In this document: in pieces, positions 16,817-25,699 of the stretch
How the letters are laid out: each line of letters opens with the position of its first letter
Position numbering within the stretch: the stretch's first letter is position 1
Source of the DNA: Streptomyces sp. NRRL F-5135
Lineage (GTDB): Bacteria > Actinomycetota > Actinomycetes > Streptomycetales > Streptomycetaceae
DNA length: 64,000 bases
Direction of reading: 5' to 3'
Assembly (NCBI RefSeq): GCF_000719775.1
Contig: NZ_JOHR01000003.1
Location: 269,604-333,603, forward strand
Translations under genes and position numbers: made by a program
Notes under the pieces: generated by a model
The model's database searches: none
The model's input: only the letters and a program-made list of their open reading frames with translations
Told to the model about the DNA's origin: nothing

Positions 16817-17887
16817 ATGCCCTCGCCCACCGTCACCACCCGGCGGACATCGGCGCGCCCGGAAGAACGGCTGCTCGATGACGTCGACCTCGACCTGGTC
16901 GCCGCGCTCCAGATAGCGCCCCGGACCCCGGTCAACGCCCTCGCCGACGTGCTGGACAGCTCCCCGAGCACCATCGCCCGCCGGCTCTCCCGACTGCGTG
17001 CGGACCGGTTGCTGCGGGTGGTCGGCCGACTGGACTGGCCGCTGATCACCACGGAGAACCCGCGCCAGGTCTGGATCACCTGCGCCCCCGGCCGCTCCGA
17101 GGAGGTGGCCCGCCGGCTCCTCGAACTCGCCGAGGTACAGACCCTGTTGCTGACGACGGGCAGTGCCGACATCTACTGCAGTGTCTATCCCCTGCTCGGC
17201 ACCGACATCTTCGACCTGCTCACCCACCGCCTGCCCGCGACCGAGGGCATCGTCTCCACCGAGTCCCAGCTCGTGCTGCGCGCCCACACGCTCGGCCAGA
17301 CCTGGCGGCTGCACCGGCTCTCCGAGGACCGGACGGCACAGCTGCGCGAGCACGCGGTCCAGGTCACCCGCGAGCGGCTGACCTCCCCTGACCGGCTCTC
17401 GGAGCTGGAGCGCCGCACCCTGGAACTGATGGTCGCCAACGGCCGGATCCCTGCCGCCGACATCGCCCGCGAACTGGGCGTCAGCCGCTCGACCGCCTAC
17501 CGCACCGCGCAGTCGCTCCTCGAATGCGGCGCCCTGGTACCCCGGGTGGAGATCGAGCCCACCCTGCTGGGCTTCCCCCTCAACGCCCTGCTCTCCCTCA
17601 CCGTGCTGCCGCAGGCCATTCCCGGCCTGCTCGACGCCCTCGGCGCCCACCCCTCCGCCCGCCAGGTGTCGATGGTGGCGGGGTCCTCGTCGGTCATCCA
17701 CTACGGCGTCTTCCGCGACGAGGAGGACCTGGCCCGTTTCATCACCACCGACCTCGGCGCCTTCCCCGCCGTCACCACGGTCAACACCTGTGTCGGCGTA
17801 CGCGTCCTGCGCCGCCACTGGACCGCCCGGGACGGCGTACGGCTCGGGGAGAGGGTCGCCGGACTGTGGCCCCGTTCCACGTCCTGA
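16817..17887 (+). CDS. Two-domain Lrp/AsnC-family transcriptional regulator
   Basis: 356 residues made of two Lrp/AsnC units in tandem: an HTH near residues 36-60 (TPVNALADVLDSSPSTIARR) with an effector-binding part, then a second HTH near 205-235 (IPAADIARELGVSRSTAYRT) with another. Such fused AsnC proteins are common in actinobacteria. Divergent from abgT, so it probably controls abgT-M20 and itself through the dyads at 16708-16749. The ligand may be aminobenzoate, glutamate or the peptide; this is inference. Confidence 0.88.
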   Translation: MPSPTVTTRRTSARPEERLLDDVDLDLVAALQIAPRTPVNALADVLDSSPSTIARRLSRLRADRLLRVVGRLDWPLITTENPRQVWITCAPGRSEEVARRLLELAEVQTLLLTTGSADIYCSVYPLLGTDIFDLLTHRLPATEGIVSTESQLVLRAHTLGQTWRLHRLSEDRTAQLREHAVQVTRERLTSPDRLSELERRTLELMVANGRIPAADIARELGVSRSTAYRTAQSLLECGALVPRVEIEPTLLGFPLNALLSLTVLPQAIPGLLDALGAHPSARQVSMVAGSSSVIHYGVFRDEEDLARFITTDLGAFPAVTTVNTCVGVRVLRRHWTARDGVRLGERVAGLWPRSTS

Positions 17888-17964
17888 CCCCGCACACCGC
17901 CCGTCCGGCCCCGCAGCCCGGTGCCCCGGGGCATAGGGGATTTCCCTTCGGGTAGACGCGGGAC

Positions 17965-17987
17965 GGACCGCGTGGGACACGCGGTCC
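17965..17987 (+). terminator. Hairpin after the AsnC-type gene
   Basis: Perfect 9-bp arms (GGACCGCGT / ACGCGGTCC) with a 5-nt loop lie 78 bp after the stop and 76 bp before the next start. Terminator is the simplest reading; an operator for the transporter downstream is possible. Confidence 0.5.
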
Positions 17988-18063
17988 CCGCCGTCGTTTC
18001 CGCAGGCAGGGACCGGCGGGGGAATAATGCGTCACCACGAACGTGCCCTGCGGACGGGATGGA

Positions 18064-19674
18064 ATGAGGACTGGACACCGCAAGACGCCGCGGCCCCGGC
18101 GGGGCGGGCGGCCGGGCGGGGCCGGTAGCGCCGCCACCGACCGACTGCTCCGTATCCTGCTGCGCCGGGGCAAACAGCCGCTGAGCGCCGAGGACGTGAC
18201 GGTCACCGACCGTCCCGAAGTGCGCAGGGCCGTGTCCGCGGCGGCACTCGGCAACACCATGGAGTGGTTCGACTTCGGTGTGTACGCCTACCTGGCGGGC
18301 ACGCTCGGCAAGGTCTTCTTCCCGTCGAGTTCGCCCGCCACCCAGGTGGTCTCCACCTTCGCCACCTTCGCCGCGGCCTTCCTCGTGCGCCCACTGGGCG
18401 GGCTGGTGTTCGGCCCGCTCGGCGACCGCATCGGCCGCAAACGGGTGCTCGCCGCCACCATGATCATAATGGCGATCAGTACCTTCGCCGTGGGGCTGCT
18501 GCCCGGATACGCCACGCTCGGCCTGGCCGCGCCCCTCCTGCTGCTCGCCTGCCGCCTGGTCCAGGGCTTCTCCACCGGCGGTGAGTACGCGGGCGCCACC
18601 ACCTACATCGCCGAGTACGCCCCCGACAAACGCCGTGGGTTCCTCGGCAGCTGGCTCGACTTCGGCACCTTTGTCGGCTACTCGCTCGGCTCCGGCATCG
18701 TCACCGTCCTGACGGCCGTCCTCGGCGACGACGGCATGGTGCAGTGGGGCTGGCGGCTGCCCTTCCTGATCGCCGGACCGCTCGGTCTCATCGGCCTCTA
18801 CATGCGACTGCGGCTGGAGGAGACCCCCGCCTTCCAGCAGGCGACCGAGCAGGCGGAGCAGGCCAGGCAGCAGCCCGGCGCCGAGGACCCCACCGAAGAG
18901 GCCCGGCAGTCCGGCAAGGGACGGCTCAAGGAGATCTTCACCCGGCACTGGGAAGCCGTCCTGATCTGCATGGGGCTGGTGCTGCTCTACAACGTCACCA
19001 ATTACATGGTGACCTCCTACCTGCCCACGTTCATGACCGAGACCCTCGGCGAGGATGCCCTCACCGCCCAGCTGCTGGTCCTGGGCACCATGATCGTGGT
19101 GGTGCTCACCATCACCACCGTGGGCCGGACCTCCGACCGCTGGGGCCGGCGGCCCGTTTTCATGGCGGGCAGCCTCGCACTGATCGCGCTGGCCGCGCCC
19201 GCGATCCTGCTCATCAGGGCCGGCGGCATCCTGCTGCCCGCCCTCGGCTGTCTGATCCTCGGCCTGCTGCTGGTGTGCTTCGCCGGGACGTCCGCCTCGA
19301 CCCTGCCCGCGCTCTTTCCCACCCGGCTGCGCTACGGAGCCCTGTCGATCTCCTTCAACATCTCCGTCTCCCTGTTCGGCGGCACCACTCCGCTGGTGGT
19401 CTCCAGCTTGGTCGAGGCGACCGGCAGCACGATGGTCCCCGCCTACTACCTGATGGCCGCCGGTGTCGTCGGACTGATCGCCACCTTCTTCCTGCACGAG
19501 ACGGCGGGCAAGCCGCTCAGGGGCTCGGGGCCGATGGTGGAGAGCGAGGAACAGGCCCAGGAACTGGTGGCCCGCAGCCGCACCGAGGCCGGCCGACGGG
19601 CCAGGGACGTATGGATCCGGGTACGTCACCCATGGGTCCACCACCACACGCACGGTGACCGCGACGACGGCTGA
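18064..19674 (+). CDS. MFS transporter, metabolite:H+ symporter (ProP-like)
   Basis: About 536 residues with twelve predicted helices. Family markers are AALGNTMEWFDFGVYAYL in helix 1, GDRIGRKR between helices 2 and 3, and RLVQGFSTGGEYAGA in helix 4. This is the MHS group (ProP, KgtP, ShiA), importing betaines, organic acids or aromatic acids with protons. A charged insert near residues 275-290 (EQAEQARQQPGAED) lies in the central loop. ATG 18064 has GGGATGG close upstream; the true start is uncertain because the first ~50 residues are basic and variable. Stands alone as a transcription unit. Confidence 0.85.
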   Translation: MRTGHRKTPRPRRGGRPGGAGSAATDRLLRILLRRGKQPLSAEDVTVTDRPEVRRAVSAAALGNTMEWFDFGVYAYLAGTLGKVFFPSSSPATQVVSTFATFAAAFLVRPLGGLVFGPLGDRIGRKRVLAATMIIMAISTFAVGLLPGYATLGLAAPLLLLACRLVQGFSTGGEYAGATTYIAEYAPDKRRGFLGSWLDFGTFVGYSLGSGIVTVLTAVLGDDGMVQWGWRLPFLIAGPLGLIGLYMRLRLEETPAFQQATEQAEQARQQPGAEDPTEEARQSGKGRLKEIFTRHWEAVLICMGLVLLYNVTNYMVTSYLPTFMTETLGEDALTAQLLVLGTMIVVVLTITTVGRTSDRWGRRPVFMAGSLALIALAAPAILLIRAGGILLPALGCLILGLLLVCFAGTSASTLPALFPTRLRYGALSISFNISVSLFGGTTPLVVSSLVEATGSTMVPAYYLMAAGVVGLIATFFLHETAGKPLRGSGPMVESEEQAQELVARSRTEAGRRARDVWIRVRHPWVHHHTHGDRDDG

Positions 19675-19732
19675 AGGTGTCACCGGACCCGCCGGACCCG
19701 CCCCGGACGTACCCGGCCCGACGGGTCCGGCC

Positions 19733-19770
19733 GTTCGACGGCCGGCGGTTCGACGGCCGGCGGTTCGGCG
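19733..19770. repeat. Short GC-rich tandem repeat
   Basis: A 15-bp unit (GTTCGACGGCCGGCG) occurs twice in tandem plus a partial third copy, in the gap between two convergent genes. A 9-bp inverted repeat (19692-19700 with 19722-19730) just before it may act as terminator. Confidence 0.6.
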
Positions 19771-19797
19771 GGCCGGAGCCGGGCCACGCGCTCCCGT

Positions 19798-20319
19798 CTA
19801 CTTGCTCAGGACGTTCGCCGCCACGATGAACAGCCCGAACAGCATGTCCACGGCCCCGGCCCGACAGGCCTCCGGACGGCCGCGCCCGGCCGCCCGCGCG
19901 GCCCAGTACCCCCAGCCGAACAGCGCCACCGTGTTGAGGACCAGGGCGAACTCGATCGCGTCGTTCTCGGACCACCACCCGGCCCGCGCTCCGAGCAGCG
20001 CAGCCACCGTCGGCACACAGGCGGCGACGATCGGCCACTCGGTCAGCATCGACCACAAGGTGCCCGCGGTGGCCGGTCCGGCGAGGTGGGTCCGGTGCGC
20101 GATGGCGTGGGCGTAGCCGTGTGCCGTGGCCGCCGCCAGCGCGGCCAGCAGCACCCAGACCGCGTCGTAGCCCGGGTCAGGCGCACCGCCGTTGTGACCG
20201 AGCGCCGCCGCCAGCACACTGGCCAGCACCGTCCCGTACACACAGCCGAACAACAGCCGCTGCAAGGGCTCCCGCCGCAGGCCGCCGGGGGCCACGACGA
20301 CGCGGGAACGGCCGGGCAC
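19798..20319 (-). CDS. Small integral membrane protein, unknown function
   Basis: About 173 residues with four to five hydrophobic segments (LLFGCVYGTVLASVLAA, AVWVLLAALAAATAHGYAHA, IEFALVLNTVALFGWGYWAA). A cluster of histidines (HGYAHAIAHRTH) lies between helices 2 and 3. GTG at 20319 was chosen for a GGGAGG site 7 bp upstream; the frame is open to 20451 but the extra N-terminus is Cys/Arg-rich and unlikely. I do not recognise a named family with confidence. Monocistronic. Confidence 0.6.
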   Translation of the reverse strand: MPGRSRVVVAPGGLRREPLQRLLFGCVYGTVLASVLAAALGHNGGAPDPGYDAVWVLLAALAAATAHGYAHAIAHRTHLAGPATAGTLWSMLTEWPIVAACVPTVAALLGARAGWWSENDAIEFALVLNTVALFGWGYWAARAAGRGRPEACRAGAVDMLFGLFIVAANVLSK

Positions 20320-20416
20320 GGGCACCACCTCCCGGGGCGAGGAACACCGTCCGTTCCGTGAGGTGTACCAGCACATCGCGCACCGTGCCCGGTGACCGGC
20401 GGACACGTACGCCGAA

Positions 20417-20446
20417 GAGGGCGAGCCGGCCATCCGGCTCGCCCTC
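20417..20446 (-). terminator. Strong hairpin terminator of the AEC carrier gene
   Basis: Perfect 13-bp arms (GAGGGCGAGCCGG and complement) with a 4-nt loop, 33 bp downstream of the carrier stop. Among the clearest terminators in the window. Confidence 0.8.
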
Positions 20447-20478
20447 CGCACTGTCCCCGCCGGGGTCGAATCGCTCGG

Positions 20479-21612
20479 TCAGTTGGTGAGGTTGATCATC
20501 AGCGGCAGCGTGACGAACGCCAGCACGATGCTGATGATCACCGCCGAGGCGATGCGGTGTTCCTCGCTCTTGACGTGCTGCGAGGCGAGCATCATCGGCA
20601 CGGGGGAGACGGGGAACGCCACGATCAGCGCGGCCTGCGCCGCGACCTGCTGCGAGGTCAGCAGCAGCCCGATCCCGTAGGTGCTCAGCGGCAGCACCAC
20701 CACACTGCACAGCGCGACGGCGAACGCGCCGGCACTGAGCTGCGGCCGGCCGACCCGGGCCAGCGTCACACCCACCGACAGCAGCGCCACGCCCGAGGCG
20801 GCCTGTCCCACCAGTGTGAGCGAGCTTTCCACCATCCCGGGCGGGTGGATCCCGACCAGCGCGAAGACCAGGCCGAGCAGCGGGGCCCAGGCGAAGGGCT
20901 TGCGCAGCGGCTGCACGATCCGTAGCCAGGTGGGCTTGCGCGCCCCCGCGCCGGCCGGGCCGGTGTCCGGGCCGTGCGGCTTCTCGGCGGCGTCGGGGTC
21001 CGTGGCGTCCGGTCCCGCGATGTCCGGCGGGCCGAACCCGCCACCCGCGCCGGAGCCGACCGGAGCGCCCGCCGTGGCGGGTAGGAGCCCGGGCGCGTGC
21101 GCCGCGACCCGGGGCCGGGGAACGGCGGCGGTCCTGGCCTTGTCCCCGCCCCGGTCCAAACTGATCAGGATCAGCACCGCGGGGTCGAGGACGACATTCA
21201 CCAGGATGCCCGCGATGGCGATCGGGATCGCCGCCGTCGCGCCTCCGAAGAGGTTGCCGAGGATCGTCACACCCATGAAGGCGTACTGCGGCTGGACCGA
21301 GGCCAGCGCCACGATCGCCGCCCGGTCGAGCGGCAGCCGGCCGATCGTCCGCAGCCCCAGGAGGATGAGGGCGTAGAGGCCGAGCAGCCCGAGGGCGAGC
21401 ATGCCTACGAGCGGCCCCTGGCTGAGCAGGGTGTGGCGCGGGGTGTTCATGATGCTCAGGAACAGCGACGCCGGAAGGGCGAACTGCATCGTGAGCACCG
21501 TGAGCGCACCGCCGCGCTCCCCGGCGAACGACTGCCCGCGGCCCGCCCCGTAACCGAGTGCGATCACGAGGAAGACGGGCACGACGATCGTGAAGATATG
21601 AGAGAAGCTCAC
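20479..21612 (-). CDS. AEC-family carboxylate carrier
   Basis: 377 residues, about ten hydrophobic segments, opening FTIVVPVFLVIALGYGAG as in the auxin-efflux-carrier family. A low-complexity Gly/Ala/Pro/Asp loop of ~75 residues (about 175-245) splits the two halves. Bacterial AEC members near malic enzymes (MleP/MdcF-like) move malate or malonate. It lies 31 bp after the malic enzyme gene on the same strand, so a malate uptake and oxidation operon is likely. Confidence 0.85.
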   Translation of the reverse strand: MSFSHIFTIVVPVFLVIALGYGAGRGQSFAGERGGALTVLTMQFALPASLFLSIMNTPRHTLLSQGPLVGMLALGLLGLYALILLGLRTIGRLPLDRAAIVALASVQPQYAFMGVTILGNLFGGATAAIPIAIAGILVNVVLDPAVLILISLDRGGDKARTAAVPRPRVAAHAPGLLPATAGAPVGSGAGGGFGPPDIAGPDATDPDAAEKPHGPDTGPAGAGARKPTWLRIVQPLRKPFAWAPLLGLVFALVGIHPPGMVESSLTLVGQAASGVALLSVGVTLARVGRPQLSAGAFAVALCSVVVLPLSTYGIGLLLTSQQVAAQAALIVAFPVSPVPMMLASQHVKSEEHRIASAVIISIVLAFVTLPLMINLTN

Positions 21613-21643
21613 AGTCTTGTCCCTTGTTTCACCGGCGCGGACA

Positions 21644-23401
21644 TCAGACCGACTTCACCGGTCGGTAGTCCGGGCTCCACATGGCGGCTCGCACCGCCGT
21701 GTCGAGATCGTCGTCAAGAGCCGTGCGGGCGACGCCGTCACGCTCGGCCGCGCGGGCCACGGCCACGGCGACGGCGGCGGACGTGTCCCGCAGCCGGTCC
21801 ACGAGGGGAAGGATCGGTGCGCCGGGGGTCGTCGGATCGACCATGGCGGCGATCTGCCGCGCCGCGGCGAGGAGCATGCCCTCGGTGATCCGGTCGGCGC
21901 GGGCCACGATGGCGCCCAGACCGAGCCCGGGGAAGACCAGGGCGTTGTTGGCCTGGCCGATGACGTGGGTCACGGCGCCATGGGTCACCGGGGCGAACGG
22001 GCTGCCGGTGGCGACCAGCGCGCGCCCGTCGGTCCACTCGATCAGGTCCTGCGGCGTGGCCTCGGCCAGCGGCGTCGGGTTCGACATCGGAAGGACGACC
22101 GGCCGTTCGGTGTGCGCGGCCATCTCGCGCACGATCTCTTCGGTGAAGGCACCGCCCTGGCCCGAGGTGCCGATCAGGATGGTCGGCCGGGCACGGCGGA
22201 CCACCTCGGCGAGGCCGATGCCGCCGACCCGCTCGTCGCGGTCCCAGCCGGCGACCTCGTCGGCGCGGCGGGCGTAGCGCAGCCGGTGTCCGTCCAGGCC
22301 CGTGTCGGCGTCGGTGAGCAGACCGTACCGGTCGACGCACCAGAACCGGTCCGATGCCTCGTCGGGCGAGAGGCCGTCGGCCACCAGCGCGTCACGCAGC
22401 TGGTCGGCGATGCCGAGCCCGGCCGACCCGGCGCCGAAGATCACGACGCGGTGGTCGCGCAGCGGCGCGCCGGTGACCCGGGCGCCGGACAGGACGGCGG
22501 CCAGGTTCACCGCGCCGGTGCCCTGGATGTCGTCGTTGAAGGTGAGGGCCTTGTCGCCGTACGTGTCGATGATGCGCCGCGCGTTCGAGGAGCCGAAGTC
22601 CTCCCAGTGCAGCAGCGCTTCGGGGAAGACCCGGCCGGCGGCGGCGACGTATTCGGCGACGAAGGCGTCGTACGTCTCACGGTCCACGCGCGGATGGCGG
22701 TTGCCGAGGTAGAGCGGATCGTCGAGCAGTTCCCGGCGGTTCGTGCCGACGTCGAGAACGACCGGAAGCGCGCGGGCGGGGTCGATACCGGCCGCGGCGG
22801 TGTACACGGCGAGCTTCCCGATGCAGATGTCCATGCCGCCGACGCCCCAGTCGCCGATGCCGAGGATGGCCTCGCCGTCCGTGGCGACGAGCAGATCCAC
22901 ATCACCGGGGCCGAGCCCGGCGGCGCGCAGTGCCGGCTCGATGTCCTCGGGGGCGTCCACGGAGAGGTAGATGCCGCGAGAGCGCCGGTACTCATGGCTG
23001 TAGCGCTCGATCGCGGTACCGACGGTGGGGGTGTAGACGATCGGGAGCATCTCGCTGAGGTACTGCCCGAGCAGCCGGTAGAACAGCACCTCGTTACGGT
23101 CCTGCAGGGACCGGAGGTACACGTTCTTGTCCAGGTCCGTCGCCTTCGCCCGGTACTGGGCGTACGCGCGGGTCACCTGCTGCTCCAGGGTCATCACCTG
23201 GGCGGGGATCAGGCCGGTCAGCCCGAGGTCGCGGCGCTCTTCACGTGTGAACGCGGTTCCCTTGTTCAGGCGCGGATCGGTGAGTACGGCGCGCCCGCGG
23301 GATGTGGTCTCCCAGGAGCCGTCCGCACTGTTCCAGCGGGTGGCCGGGGAGACGGACGATGACGGGCCGGAGTCCTTCGCTTCAGGAGGGTCGCTCTTCA
23401 T
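21644..23401 (-). CDS. NAD-type malic enzyme
   Basis: 585 residues, the length of the large NAD-dependent malic enzymes (SfcA/MaeA type). Catalytic Tyr123 lies in [13 protein letters not shown] and Lys196 in [11 protein letters not shown]. The divalent-metal acids are in [12 protein letters not shown] and [11 protein letters not shown], and the NAD site is [13 protein letters not shown]. It decarboxylates malate to pyruvate with NAD reduction. An ~35-residue N-terminal tail before [15 protein letters not shown] is low complexity. First gene of an operon with the AEC carrier; a strong hairpin sits 31 bp upstream of the start. Confidence 0.93.
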   Translation of the reverse strand: MKSDPPEAKDSGPSSSVSPATRWNSADGSWETTSRGRAVLTDPRLNKGTAFTREERRDLGLTGLIPAQVMTLEQQVTRAYAQYRAKATDLDKNVYLRSLQDRNEVLFYRLLGQYLSEMLPIVYTPTVGTAIERYSHEYRRSRGIYLSVDAPEDIEPALRAAGLGPGDVDLLVATDGEAILGIGDWGVGGMDICIGKLAVYTAAAGIDPARALPVVLDVGTNRRELLDDPLYLGNRHPRVDRETYDAFVAEYVAAAGRVFPEALLHWEDFGSSNARRIIDTYGDKALTFNDDIQGTGAVNLAAVLSGARVTGAPLRDHRVVIFGAGSAGLGIADQLRDALVADGLSPDEASDRFWCVDRYGLLTDADTGLDGHRLRYARRADEVAGWDRDERVGGIGLAEVVRRARPTILIGTSGQGGAFTEEIVREMAAHTERPVVLPMSNPTPLAEATPQDLIEWTDGRALVATGSPFAPVTHGAVTHVIGQANNALVFPGLGLGAIVARADRITEGMLLAAARQIAAMVDPTTPGAPILPLVDRLRDTSAAVAVAVARAAERDGVARTALDDDLDTAVRAAMWSPDYRPVKSV

Positions 23402-23431
23402 TGCTGCTCGTTGTTCCTTGCTGTGATGCGG

Positions 23432-23458
23432 TTCGCGGGGTGGGTGGCACCCCGCGAA
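23432..23458. promoter_or_regulatory. Perfect 11-bp inverted repeat upstream of the malic enzyme
   Basis: TTCGCGGGGTG and its complement flank a 5-nt spacer, 31-57 bp before the ATG. An unusually AT-rich patch (23462-23493, including TATTTAAAT) just upstream may hold the promoter. The repeat could be an operator or a leader hairpin. Confidence 0.5.
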
Positions 23459-24060
23459 ATCACGGTATCAACATATTTAAATCCGAATCATCGTTCGTGG
23501 CAGGGGCGTTCACGAGTCAAGGACGGGTAAACCCCGCAGGTCGCGTGCGGGTTCACCGGCGGTGTGCAGGGGGAGCGGCGGCGGTGCGGCGCGCATCGTC
23601 GCCGGAGGTTCTTTATGAACGAAACGGACGCGGGGCTTGTACTGCCGAGGGGCTGGGCCGTGAGGGCCCGCCGGCGGCCGGGGCCCGGCACGGGGCGTGG
23701 GCCCCCGGCGAGACGCTCCCGCGGACGTCTCCCGCCCGGGCGCTCGCCTCGGCGTGGACGGCTTCTCGGCCGCCTGACCGCGACAACCGCCCGGTACCTG
23801 CCGCTCGTTGCCCTATCGGGACCTCCGCACGCGTTTGCTCATCGCGAGCGCGTTGGGCGAATCTCTTACGTCACCTCTCCGAAAGGGCTGGTCATGACGC
23901 TCGGTATGGTTCTCGGCGATGTCTCCTCTCGCGCTTCGACGCGGGAGCGGTAGCCCTGCCTGCCTGACGCTCGGGCCCGTGCCGTAGCGCGGGCCGATTC
24001 CGCGGGCTCCTCGTCGAAGTGCTCTTCGTGCCCCGCACGTTCGATCACGAGGAGTACGAG
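23459..24060. other. Intergenic stretch without a supported gene
   Basis: About 600 bp. It holds the AT-rich patch at 23462-23493 and short Arg-rich open frames on both strands that look like GC-skew shadows. Nothing here can be called a gene. Confidence 0.6.
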
Positions 24061-24237
24061 ATGTCCACGATTCACTGGACCTCCGACCACACCACCCGTT
24101 CCGCCCGTTGGCACTCCGAGAGCGCGGCCCCACCCCCCCCGCCGGTCCGCGCCGAGCCGGCCGGCGTTTCCCCGGGATGTGTGTCCTCGAGGGAAACCGA
24201 CCGTTCTTCCCGCCGCACCGATGGAGTTAGTCTCTGA
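24061..24237 (+). pseudogene. Short ORF, possible N-terminal relic of a methyltransferase
   Basis: 58 residues from an ATG preceded by GAGGAGTACGAG. The opening (MSTIHWTSDHTTRSARWHSE) looks like a real protein start and reminds me of a Streptomyces methyltransferase group beginning this way, from memory only. A C10 run at 24131-24140 follows, after which the sequence turns into Ser/Arg filler and stops just before the TetR gene. Either a small gene or the stump of a larger one. Confidence 0.35.
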
Positions 24238-24239
24238 GC

Positions 24240-24809
24240 ATGAGCGCAGAGGCGAAGCCGAGTTCCCGCGACCGACTGCTGGACGCCGCGGCCACGCTTT
24301 CCTACCTCGACGGCGTCCATGTGGGTGTCGAGGCGCTCTGCAGGGCGGCGGGTGTGTCCAAGCGGTCGATGTACCAGCTCTTCGAAAGCAAGGACGCGCT
24401 GCTGGCGGCGAGCCTGGAGCGGCGTGCCCCCGATTTCGCGGCCCGCCTCCTGCCGCCGTCGGATGACGGGCGTCCGCCTCGTGAGCGGATCCTGCACGTC
24501 TTCGAGCAGGTGGAGACGCAGGCCGTCGCGGCGACGTACCGAGGCTGCCCGTACCTCGCTGTCCAGGTCGAGGTCAAGGATCCGGACCATCCCGCGAGCC
24601 GGATCGCGCAACGGGTCAAGGGCGAGCTGCAGTCCTTCTTCCACGCGGAGGCGGAACGCGGCGGGGCCGGCGATCCCGGCCTGCTGGCCCGGCAGTTGAT
24701 TCTTGTCTTCGACGGTGCGAGCGCCCGCTTCGGAATCCGGGCCGAGACCTCGGCCGGACTTCTCCGGCCCACGGTGGCCTCCCTCCTCGACGCCGCCGGT
24801 ATGCGCTGA
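24240..24809 (+). CDS. TetR-family transcriptional regulator
   Basis: 189 residues. The N-terminal TetR HTH is clear (SRDRLLDAAATLSYLDG, then VEALCRAAGVSKRSMYQLFE), followed by an all-helical ligand domain with CPYLAVQVEVKDPDHPAS. The ATG is 2 bp after the stop of the short ORF before it. The target is not obvious; the nearest intact genes downstream belong to a separate divergent pair. Confidence 0.9.
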   Translation: MSAEAKPSSRDRLLDAAATLSYLDGVHVGVEALCRAAGVSKRSMYQLFESKDALLAASLERRAPDFAARLLPPSDDGRPPRERILHVFEQVETQAVAATYRGCPYLAVQVEVKDPDHPASRIAQRVKGELQSFFHAEAERGGAGDPGLLARQLILVFDGASARFGIRAETSAGLLRPTVASLLDAAGMR

Positions 24810-25113
24810 CCGCTCCCGAGGGACCGACGCCGCCGCGAGTACGCCTCCGAGCCCCGAACACGCGCCGCGGACCAACCGTCCGGCGTGTCTCAGCGTGTTC
24901 TTCATGGTCCGATCCGGTCACGTTCGGCGATGGTCTCGGGCCGCCCGGCCAAGCGGTCCGACTGGTCGGCGCGTCCGGCGGGAGCCGGTGGGTGACGTCC
25001 ACCGCCAGGACCGGCCGCCGGCGGCCTTCCGCTGCGGCAGCCCGGCCGGCACCTGCCGCAGCCGCGGCGCATCGGCGTTCCCACGGTTCAGCGCCGTCGG
25101 ACCCGGAACGAGC
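24810..25113. other. 304-bp gap, nothing recognised
   Basis: Between the convergent TetR and CGNR genes. No ORF with a credible start and no strong hairpin was found. Confidence 0.5.
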
Positions 25114-25593
25114 TCATCGGGTGCGTTCGTAGTGGCGGCGTGCTTTCTCGCGGTTGCCGCAGACAGCCATCGAGCACCAGCGGGCGCGGTTGGCGCGGCT
25201 GCGGTCGAGCAGGAACAACTGGCACTCGTCGTTGGCGCAGGGGCGTAGCCGCCCGGGCGTGTGCTTCTCGGCGGCGGCCCAGGCGAGGATCACCTCGACG
25301 GCCAGCCGGGCGTGCGGGGGAGTCCTGACCGTCCACTGAAGACCATCCGAAGTGATCTCCGGGATCTGGTGGACCCCTTCGAGCAGCGGGCTCAACGCGT
25401 CGGGCGAGGTTTCTCCGCGCACCACGTCCCGCAGGATGTCTCGTGTGTCGCGCAGCAGCGCCAGTTCCGCGAGGCTGCCTTCGCCGCCGTGCTCCCGTGC
25501 CCAGCGTCTGCCGCCGGCCGGGTCGCCGAGCGCGTCCCGCTCCTCGCCGTTGACCAGTGGCCTGCTGTTGAGCAGGTCCAGCAGCGTGTCCAT
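25114..25593 (-). CDS. CGNR zinc-finger (ABATE-domain) regulator
   Basis: 159 residues. An N-terminal ABATE-type domain (MDTLLDLLNSRPLVNGEERD) precedes a C-terminal CGNR zinc finger with four cysteines: CANDEC, then RWCSMAVCGNREKARRHYER. CGNR proteins are putative stress-linked regulators. ATG 25593 has GGAGAGTG upstream; the frame runs further to 25728 but would cross the dyad region. Divergent from the alpha/beta hydrolase at 25700. With duplicated dyads between them, local autoregulation and control of the hydrolase is a reasonable inference. Confidence 0.85.
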   Translation of the reverse strand: MDTLLDLLNSRPLVNGEERDALGDPAGGRRWAREHGGEGSLAELALLRDTRDILRDVVRGETSPDALSPLLEGVHQIPEITSDGLQWTVRTPPHARLAVEVILAWAAAEKHTPGRLRPCANDECQLFLLDRSRANRARWCSMAVCGNREKARRHYERTR

Positions 25594-25610
25594 CGGGTGC
25601 CACTCTCCAT

Positions 25611-25697
25611 CTAACCAGATCGAATCATTTGACAGGTTAGTCCCTTCCGTGCTTGCGTGACAGTGAACTAACCGGATCAGACATTCAAAGGGGTTAG
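25611..25697. promoter_or_regulatory. Two identical-geometry operator dyads
   Basis: CTAACC-N18-GGTTAG occurs at 25611-25640 and again at 25668-25697. Both are exactly 30 bp and share RGATC right after the left arm. They fill the gap between the CGNR gene and the hydrolase; the second ends 2 bp before the hydrolase ATG, and TTGACA (25629-25634) lies in the first. Repression by occlusion of both starts is likely. Confidence 0.7.
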
Positions 25698-25699
25698 AA

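Noticed and set aside
23564..23953. Plus-strand ORF of 129 codons
   Set aside because: Arg/Gly/Pro composition typical of GC shadows; no domain.
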